Shown one piece after another: positions 6,411 through 12,101 of a stretch of DNA of 12,101 nucleotides; the stretch's first letter is position 1; each line of letters begins with the position of its first letter. The notes beneath the pieces were generated by a model. That model saw only the letters and a program-made list of their open reading frames with translations. It made no database searches and was not told the origin of the DNA. Origin of the DNA: Thermoguttaceae bacterium (GTDB lineage: Bacteria; Planctomycetota; Planctomycetia; Pirellulales; Thermoguttaceae). Location: assembly GCA_017454585.1 (NCBI GenBank), contig JAFTCU010000120.1, positions 1 through 12,101 on the forward strand, read 5' to 3'. A program made the translations under genes and the position numbers.

Positions 6411-9400
6411 GTGGCACACATAGATCACCTTCCCGGTTCTTATTTCGGTCCACCTACTGTCGTTGATTTGATTCGTCATCGTGCGTCTCATCAGCCAAAT
6501 GATATGGCTTTTGGTTACCTCGTGGACGGTGACGAGGACCTGATTCGCATGACTAATGCGGATTTGGACCGTAAAGCACGTGCCATCGCCGCGTGGCTCC
6601 AGATGAACGGGATGGTCGGTGAGCGAGCTATGCTGCTCTTTCCGCCCGGACTGGATTTCATCGCTGCTTATTTTGGCTGTCTGTATGCCGGAACCATCGC
6701 TGTGCCGGTTTATCCGCCGCGCAAAAACCGCTCCGCGAACCGGGTGCAGATCGTGGCCGAGGACTGTAACGCGAAAGTCGCTTTGACCAATACTGAGGTT
6801 CTGAGCCGTAACGAGAAACAGTTAAAAGAAACCCCATTCCTTTCCTCGCTTCTGTGGTGCAATACGAACGAGATCGAGCCGGGAACAGAGAAAAAGTGGA
6901 TCATGCCGGATATTCACGGCGATACCGTGGCGTTTCTCCAGTACACGTCAGGTTCGACAGGGAATCCGAAAGGGGTGATCATTACCCACACGAATCTGTT
7001 GCACAACTCGGCGACGATTTCTACGGCGTTTGAAAACACACGCTCGGGAAGCGGCGTTTTCTGGCTTCCAACCTACCACGACATGGGGCTGATCGGCGGA
7101 ATTCTTCAGCCGCTGTATGTTGGCCGCCCCAACATTTTCATGTCGCCAATGGCGTTTTTGCAAAGGCCGTTCCGCTGGCTCTCTGCCATTTCGCGCTACC
7201 AGGCGACCGTGAGCGGCGGGCCAAACTTCGCCTATGAACTTTGTGTCAAGAAAATCAAGCCGGAGCAGGTCAAGCAACTGGACCTTAGCTCATGGAAAGT
7301 CGCTTTTAACGGTGCGGAACCGGTTCGTTCCGAAACGTTGCAGGCTTTCGCCGAGAAATTCGCCACGGCCGGATTCAATCCGAAAGCGTTTTATCCCTGT
7401 TATGGTTTGGCTGAGGCAACGCTTCTGGTTGCCGGTGGTTTGGCCCCATTCAAGCCGACCGAAAAAACTTTTGATTCGGACCTTCTGCGCAAAGGCTGGG
7501 CGGTTGAAGTTCCTTCCAGCGCACCGAAAGCCCGCCGAATCGTCGGAAATGGCGGCGTTTTGCCGGACCAGGCTGTTGCGATCGTGAACCCGGATACGAA
7601 ACAGCTCGCTCTGAACGGCGAAGTTGGTGAAATCTGGATCTACGGGCCGAGCGTTGCGCAGGGATACTGGCAAAAAACGGATGCCACGGAATATAGTTTC
7701 CACGCTTATATTCAGCCACATGGCGATGAAAAGATCGACGTGCCGGGCCCCTATTTCCGTACGGGTGACCTGGGTTTTGTGTGGGACGGTGAACTTTATG
7801 TTTCCGGCCGTCTGAAGGACATGATCATTTGGCACGGCGTCAATCTTTACCCGCAGGATATTGAGCTGAGTATTCAGAACGCGCACGAGCTTTGCCGGGA
7901 AGATGCCGGAGCTGTTTTTGCGGTTGAAAAAGATGGGAAAGAGCAACTGGTCGTCGTTCAGGAAGTGGACAAAAAGCTCAACGCCGACTACAGAGAGGTC
8001 GTAGAAGCGATCAAGCGTAAAGTTTCGAAAGAACACGAGCTTCCTCTGGATGTCATTTATCTGATTCGCCACGGTGCGATCCCGAAGACATCAAGCGGCA
8101 AGATCCAGCGTAATGCAAGCCGTATGGAATTCCTTGCCGGGAACTTTGAGCCGGTGATGGCCTGGAACGCTGAGTCAGGTGAATTCCTCGATGAAGCCCA
8201 GTTTGCCGAGCGTAAAGAGGCGGAGGCCAAGATGAACGCCGAGTCAAAAGCGCAGGTCAAAGAAAAAATGGCCGCGGCGGATCATGACTCGGCTGAAATT
8301 CGTGAGGACATCCCGGACTTGGACAAACGTCCTTATGCGCTCCTTTTGCCGAATACGGGTGAAGTTCGTATCGTCCCTCTGGCGGAACGTCTTGCTGCAC
8401 GAGCGCTGGAACAGGCGGCAGCCGCGGCAAAAGCGCACGCTTTCGATTCAGACCAGTCGCCGATGATCGGTGCGCACGTCTCAGACGAAAGCGCTTTGCC
8501 GCCGGGAGTTCTGGCCGATCTGAATGATTTGGAAGACGAAAACGACGACGAAGAATTCGCGGCTTCTGCCCTTGGAGGCGATGGAGCGGGGTCCGACCCG
8601 GTTCTGGAAGCGCTTTCTGATGCGGTCAAGACGTTGAACACGGAGGGACTTCCTGATGATCTGCGCCGGCCGGAAATCGTGCGCCGGATGTTGAAGATCA
8701 TCGTCCGGGAAGTCAAGCGTGTGGCTCGTGAACGCGCGGTCGGAATGACAGTCGAGTCGGCCATCACCGAGCTTGGAATGGACTCCCTGGAACGCATGGA
8801 GATCCTGAACGTTCTGGAAGAAACCTTCGGCGGACGTTTCCCCGAAATGGTCCTTCAGGACCTCATCACTGCCCGGGACGTTGCGGAGGCGATTTGCAAA
8901 TACTTTGGTCAGTCCGAACGACTGCGTCAGGTTTTGACTTATCAGCGCTCTGCGGCTCCAGCGTCTGCGGGAGTTTCGCCCACTGAAAAGACGGACGAAA
9001 AAGAAATTCCGGAAGAGGCTTACATTTTTGAAAAGACGCCTGAGTACCAGCAGCTAAAGCATCAGATCGATGCGCAGCTTGCCACGGGAATGCGTAATCC
9101 GTACTTCACGACGCACGAAGCCCGCGCGGCCGATACGACGATCATAGGCGGCAAAGAGTACATTCATTTCTCCAGCTACAACTACCTCGGTCTGGGAAGC
9201 GATCAGCGCGTGGTCGATTTCGTGAAGGACGCGGTCGAAAAGTACGGCTGCAGTTGCTCCGCGAGCCGACTGGTTTCCGGTCAGAAAACGATCCACGTCG
9301 AGTTTGAAAAGGAGATCGCCGAGTTCAACGGGACGGAAGACGCAATCGTCTTTTCGGCCGGGCATCACGTCAACGAAAGTGTGCTTGGGCACGTGGCGGG

Positions 9401-10232
9401 AAAAGGGGACCTGATCCTTCACGACTCGCTCGCGCACAACTCGATGGTAATGGGTTCGCTCCTTTCCGGGGCACAGCGCCGTCCGTTCGAGCACAGCAAC
9501 TGGAAGCAGCTGGACGAGATCCTGACGCACTGCCGCGGCGATTACCGCCGGGTCTGGATCGTAATCGAGGGCGTCTATAGCATGGACGGCGACATCGCGC
9601 CGCTTCCGGAGTTCATCGCTCTGAAGAAAAAGCACAAAGCGTTCCTTTATGTCGATGAGGCGCACTCGCTCGGAACCCTCGGCCCGAAAGGCGCAGGGAT
9701 CGCCGACTATTACGGCATCGATCCGGCGGAGGGGGACCTCTGGATGGGAACGATCAGCAAGTCTCTGGCTTCCTGCGGCGGTTTCATTTCGGGGCGCAAG
9801 CCGATGATCGAGTATTTGCGTTACACGACGCCCGGTTTCGTTTTCAGCGCGGCCATTTCCCCGGCGGCGACCGCTGCGGCTCTCGGCGCTCTGCGTGTTC
9901 TGAAGCGTGAGCCGGAACGGGTGGAACGTCTTCAGGCCAACTCGGCCCTCTTCCTGAAACTCGCGAAAAAGGCGGGGCTCGATACGGGGTTGAGCGCTGG
10001 CACACCGATCATCCCGATCATTTACGGGAACTCCCAGCTTTGTATGTTCGTGGCCCAGCAGCTCTTCGAGCGCGGGATCAACGTTCAGCCGATCATTTAC
10101 CCGGCGGTGGACGAAAAGGCCGCGCGTCTGCGTTTCTTCATGACGGCGATCCATACGGAGGAGCAGATCCGCTACACGGTGAAGACGATCATCGAGGAAA
10201 CTGAGAAAGCGAAGAAGATTCTGGGAATCTGA
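6411..10232 (+). CDS. Fatty acyl-AMP ligase / acyl carrier protein / alpha-oxoamine synthase fusion
   Basis: A 1273-residue three-module enzyme. Residues 1-580 are a fatty acyl-AMP ligase: YTSGSTGNPKGV at 178-189 (ATP loop), WLPTYHDMGLIGG at 218-230, YGLAEATL at 331-338, YFRTGDLG at 448-455, and KTSSGKIQR at 559-567 with catalytic Lys564. Residues 600-730 are a charged linker rich in Ala, Asp and Glu. Residues of about 730-835 are a carrier domain with ELGMDSLE, where Ser792 would carry phosphopantetheine. Residues 870-1273 are a PLP enzyme of the KBL/BioF/serine palmitoyltransferase family: FSSYNYLGL at 920-928, SASRLVSGQ near 950-958, LHDSLAHNSM with His1009 (PLP-stacking position), VDEAHSLG at 1081-1088, and TISKSLAS with Lys1117 forming the PLP aldimine. 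Inferred reaction: free fatty acid is adenylated, loaded on the carrier, then condensed with an amino acid (serine, alanine, glycine or cysteate) with loss of CO2. The amino acid cannot be read from sequence. No membrane segments were seen. Codon use shifts along the gene. Confidence 0.9.
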   Translation: MAHIDHLPGSYFGPPTVVDLIRHRASHQPNDMAFGYLVDGDEDLIRMTNADLDRKARAIAAWLQMNGMVGERAMLLFPPGLDFIAAYFGCLYAGTIAVPVYPPRKNRSANRVQIVAEDCNAKVALTNTEVLSRNEKQLKETPFLSSLLWCNTNEIEPGTEKKWIMPDIHGDTVAFLQYTSGSTGNPKGVIITHTNLLHNSATISTAFENTRSGSGVFWLPTYHDMGLIGGILQPLYVGRPNIFMSPMAFLQRPFRWLSAISRYQATVSGGPNFAYELCVKKIKPEQVKQLDLSSWKVAFNGAEPVRSETLQAFAEKFATAGFNPKAFYPCYGLAEATLLVAGGLAPFKPTEKTFDSDLLRKGWAVEVPSSAPKARRIVGNGGVLPDQAVAIVNPDTKQLALNGEVGEIWIYGPSVAQGYWQKTDATEYSFHAYIQPHGDEKIDVPGPYFRTGDLGFVWDGELYVSGRLKDMIIWHGVNLYPQDIELSIQNAHELCREDAGAVFAVEKDGKEQLVVVQEVDKKLNADYREVVEAIKRKVSKEHELPLDVIYLIRHGAIPKTSSGKIQRNASRMEFLAGNFEPVMAWNAESGEFLDEAQFAERKEAEAKMNAESKAQVKEKMAAADHDSAEIREDIPDLDKRPYALLLPNTGEVRIVPLAERLAARALEQAAAAAKAHAFDSDQSPMIGAHVSDESALPPGVLADLNDLEDENDDEEFAASALGGDGAGSDPVLEALSDAVKTLNTEGLPDDLRRPEIVRRMLKIIVREVKRVARERAVGMTVESAITELGMDSLERMEILNVLEETFGGRFPEMVLQDLITARDVAEAICKYFGQSERLRQVLTYQRSAAPASAGVSPTEKTDEKEIPEEAYIFEKTPEYQQLKHQIDAQLATGMRNPYFTTHEARAADTTIIGGKEYIHFSSYNYLGLGSDQRVVDFVKDAVEKYGCSCSASRLVSGQKTIHVEFEKEIAEFNGTEDAIVFSAGHHVNESVLGHVAGKGDLILHDSLAHNSMVMGSLLSGAQRRPFEHSNWKQLDEILTHCRGDYRRVWIVIEGVYSMDGDIAPLPEFIALKKKHKAFLYVDEAHSLGTLGPKGAGIADYYGIDPAEGDLWMGTISKSLASCGGFISGRKPMIEYLRYTTPGFVFSAAISPAATAAALGALRVLKREPERVERLQANSALFLKLAKKAGLDTGLSAGTPIIPIIYGNSQLCMFVAQQLFERGINVQPIIYPAVDEKAARLRFFMTAIHTEEQIRYTVKTIIEETEKAKKILGI

Positions 10233-10242
10233 GATTTATAAA

Positions 10243-10352
10243 GGCCCCCTCATTGAGGGGGCTGGCGAGCGAAGCGAGACTGGGGGAGTTTCTGTAAAAT
10301 GCCGTTTGACTTCCCCCGGCCCTTCGGGCCACCTCCCTCGGAGATGGGGGCT
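10243..10352. repeat. Compound hairpin intergenic repeat (MITE-like)
   Basis: It fills the gap between converging genes. In order: GCCCCCTC (10244-10251) pairs with GAGGGGGC (10255-10262) around ATT. Next comes a GGCGAGCGAAGCGAGACT segment. GGGGGAGT (10282-10289) then pairs with ACTTCCCCC (10309-10317) with one bulge. GGCCC (10318-10322) pairs with GGGCC (10326-10330) around TTC. The end GGGGGCT (about 10346-10352) mirrors the start AGGCCCCC, so the whole unit has inverted ends. A similar compound element is, from memory, dispersed in many gut Clostridia genomes. It may act as a two-way terminator here. No coding capacity. Confidence 0.75.
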
Positions 10353-10359
10353 AAAAGAA

Positions 10360-11625
10360 TTAATGAAACGTCTTTTCCAGGTTAATTCCGAGCCAAACGC
10401 CACGTTTCTGCGAGTCGTTGGCGGTCCTGAAACGCCCGAGGCGGTGGTTTTCGGAAACCTTTTCTTCCATCATGATCGTGGGGATCTGCTGGTCCCACCA
10501 AAGCGCGAAGGTCGTGGGCGGCTCCGGTCCGTTTGGGGTCTGAATGATGTGAACGCGCCGGGAGTCCGGCGGGTCGTAGTGATTCGTCTCGATCATCCGG
10601 TTTTCAAACACACGGAAAGCGTCGTGAAGCGACTCGGGGCCGCACGCGTCGATGTAATCCGTGGCCGTGTCGCCGTGGAGATTTACCACCAGCGTGAGCG
10701 GTTTTTCTGAATTCAGCTCCAGAATTTTCTTCTTGACGAACCAGCACTCCGGGCGGGTTTTCCGGCTTTCCTCCGAGTTCAGATCGACCTCGTTCCACCG
10801 GCGGTTCACGTCGTAGCCGAGGAAATTGAACCGGACCCACCCCTTCTCCGCGCCGAGCGGGTCCACGATCGGAACGATGTAAAAAACGCATTTTCTGCAA
10901 AGCTCCTCCGGCGTGACGGGCGCATCGTCGAAGATCCCTTTCTGACCGGCGAGCCAGCGGATCAGACCGTCCGTCTGCCACGACGTGTGCGCCTCCCAGG
11001 CGTGCTGGCGGGCCATGATGAAGAAGCGGCGTTTTTCGGCTTCAGGAACCGTGAAATCCGTGACGGTGAAAAGCATCTGCCCGGCTCCGAGCGTTTCCTG
11101 ACGTACGCGCGGCGAGTCTTTTACCGAGTCGGCCAGCTCGCAGATCTCGCGGTTCGTGTACATCGCGGTGTAGGCGACGCGCAGCGATTTCACCCCTTCC
11201 GGAAAGCGGACGGTGAGCGTCATGGTACGGTCGTCCTCGTTCCAGACGCACAGTTCGCGCGGGAAGTGCGTCCAGTTCCGCCCCTCGTCAGTCGAAAAGA
11301 CGGGGAGCGCGCCTTTCCAGCTCGGGCGTGTCGGGCGGCCGTTGTAGCAGCCGTCGAAATTCCAGAAAACGACGTGAATTTCCCGCGTCCCGCCGCGCGG
11401 CTCAACATCGAACGCGAACCAGGTCGCCTGGCGGTTCAGGTCCTGCTCGTCACGCTGGGCGACCATTTGGGCCCGGAACGTGGTTTCCGAGCCGCTGACC
11501 GCCTCGATTTTTCCGATGTTCGCGCCGGGAAAATCCTTCGAGAATCGAACGGTGGAAAACTCCTGCGCAAAGGCAGAAACCGCGAGCAAAAAGACGAATA
11601 AAAAGGCGGTTCCTGCGTTTTTCAT
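10360..11625 (-). CDS. Secreted M14-family zinc carboxypeptidase-like protein
   Basis: Predicted exported metallopeptidase of 421 residues. The signal peptide is residues 1-20 (TAFLFVFLLAVSAFA, cleavage before QEF). An N-terminal beta-sandwich (about 22-175, including WNFDGCYNGRP and FSTDEGRNWTHFP) precedes the catalytic domain, as in the 'cytosolic carboxypeptidase' (M14D/Nna1-like) group. Zinc ligands are visible: ARQHAWEAHTSW gives His208 and Glu211, and VVNLHGD gives His317. VNRRW (273-277) holds the arginines that normally bind the substrate carboxylate, and IPTIMMEEK (381-389) carries the likely catalytic glutamate (387 or 388). The catalytic set looks complete. Its ATG overlaps the stop of the upstream beta-helix gene as ATGA, so the two are co-transcribed and probably translationally coupled. 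The substrate is unknown; release of C-terminal residues from extracellular or periplasmic peptides is an inference. Confidence 0.85.
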   Translation of the reverse strand: MKNAGTAFLFVFLLAVSAFAQEFSTVRFSKDFPGANIGKIEAVSGSETTFRAQMVAQRDEQDLNRQATWFAFDVEPRGGTREIHVVFWNFDGCYNGRPTRPSWKGALPVFSTDEGRNWTHFPRELCVWNEDDRTMTLTVRFPEGVKSLRVAYTAMYTNREICELADSVKDSPRVRQETLGAGQMLFTVTDFTVPEAEKRRFFIMARQHAWEAHTSWQTDGLIRWLAGQKGIFDDAPVTPEELCRKCVFYIVPIVDPLGAEKGWVRFNFLGYDVNRRWNEVDLNSEESRKTRPECWFVKKKILELNSEKPLTLVVNLHGDTATDYIDACGPESLHDAFRVFENRMIETNHYDPPDSRRVHIIQTPNGPEPPTTFALWWDQQIPTIMMEEKVSENHRLGRFRTANDSQKRGVWLGINLEKTFH

Positions 11626-12101
11626 TTGGCTGCTCCGATCCGGCCAGCTTTTTCATAATCGAAAGGTTTGAACCCCACTTTTTCGGCGGGTGAACCGGGC
11701 TTGAGGTGGAAGTCGTTCGCGTCGGGATCCACAAAAAGCGGATCGGCCACGATCCCGCCGACGTCTTTTCCTTCCGCGACCCATTGGTCGTGAGTTTTAC
11801 ATTTGAACTCGACCTCACCGCCGTCTTTCCACCAGAGGTTCGACCGAATGTCGGCCTTCACTTCATCGACCCGGTAGCCGATGGAGGTCCCGTCTTTCCA
11901 GTAGATCAAATTGTTCGTGAAGATCACGCTCGTGTGGTCCTCGACCCGCGTGATGGCGACCTGATGCGCCACGCCGTTCCCCATCGGGTTCGGTTTGTTC
12001 CGGGCGAAAATATTGTTCCGGATCACGTTTTCTTTGCCGTAGTGCTGATGGAAGGAGCCGTCCATCGTGTCGTACACCAGATTGTTTTCCATCGTGATCC
12101 C
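11622..12101 (-). CDS. Right-handed parallel beta-helix protein, C-terminal part
   Basis: The last 159 residues of a longer protein; the frame stays open to the right edge, so the start lies outside the window. Short strands with regularly spaced Asn pairs (MENNLVYD, IRNNIFARN, FTNNLIYW, IRSNLWW) are the asparagine ladders of right-handed beta-helix folds. These occur in polysaccharide lyases, hydrolases and surface proteins. The tail DPLFVDPDANDFHLKPGSP followed by VGFKPFDYEKAGRIG is the typical closing segment of secreted beta-helix proteins of planctomycetes and related bacteria. The ATG at 12092 is internal and is not the start. Catalytic residues, if any, are not identifiable in this part. 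The gene ends in a 4-nt ATGA overlap with the M14 peptidase gene, implying one operon that acts outside the cytoplasm. Confidence 0.85.
   Translation of the reverse strand, partial: GITMENNLVYDTMDGSFHQHYGKENVIRNNIFARNKPNPMGNGVAHQVAITRVEDHTSVIFTNNLIYWKDGTSIGYRVDEVKADIRSNLWWKDGGEVEFKCKTHDQWVAEGKDVGGIVADPLFVDPDANDFHLKPGSPAEKVGFKPFDYEKAGRIGAAK

Noticed and set aside
9054..10154. Minus-strand open frame of 366 codons opposite the oxoamine synthase module
   Set aside because: Antisense shadow of a conserved PLP-enzyme module with high GC3; no recognisable domain.
11622..12092. Complete small 156-residue gene starting at the ATG at 12092
   Set aside because: The frame stays open to the window edge and the residues before the Met (Gly-Ile-Thr) continue the beta-helix pattern, so this is the end of a longer gene.

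Overview
The window looks like a chromosomal segment of a Gram-negative-type bacterium, most likely a planctomycete or a close PVC relative. The grounds are a type III glutamine synthetase, a secreted GH50/agarase-like hydrolase, a secreted M14 'cytosolic-type' carboxypeptidase, a right-handed beta-helix protein, and a very large fused lipid enzyme. No rRNA or other decisive marker is present, so this placement is inference. There are no tRNAs, insertion sequences, phage genes or CRISPR arrays.

Layout. (1) 1-348, minus: N-terminal part of rhamnulokinase (rhaB), running off the left edge. (2) 349-592: a compact divergent control region with two sigma70-type promoters placed almost symmetrically around a 21-bp palindrome. 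(3) 593-1351, plus: uppS, undecaprenyl diphosphate synthase. (4) 1352-1544: gap between convergent genes holding a 22-bp perfect inverted repeat built on a CACGGATTT-like core. (5) 1545-3716, minus: type III glutamine synthetase, with its own extended -10 promoter just upstream. (6) 3717-3990: the glnN promoter, an AT-rich inverted repeat, then a cluster of REP-like palindromes. (7) 3991-6087, minus: secreted GH50-like hydrolase. (8) 6088-6410: 323-base divergent region with a promoter and 5'-UTR hairpin for the hydrolase, and a promoter and ribosome-binding site for the next gene; I see nothing else in it. (9) 6411-10232, plus: a 1273-residue protein joining a fatty acyl-AMP ligase, an acyl carrier protein and an alpha-oxoamine synthase. 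(10) 10233-10359: a compound hairpin repeat between convergent genes. (11) 10360-11625 and 11622-12101, minus: secreted M14 carboxypeptidase-like protein and the C-terminal part of a beta-helix protein, coupled by an ATGA overlap.

How the genes relate. rhaB, the GH50-like enzyme and the beta-helix/peptidase pair suggest use of complex extracellular glycans or glycoproteins. uppS and glnN are housekeeping genes for cell-envelope lipid carrier and nitrogen assimilation. The fused protein is the most interesting gene: its domain order predicts activation of a free fatty acid, loading onto the internal carrier domain, and decarboxylative condensation with an amino acid. That is a self-contained, CoA-independent route to a long-chain 3-keto amine, the first step of sphingoid or sulfonolipid-like lipids.
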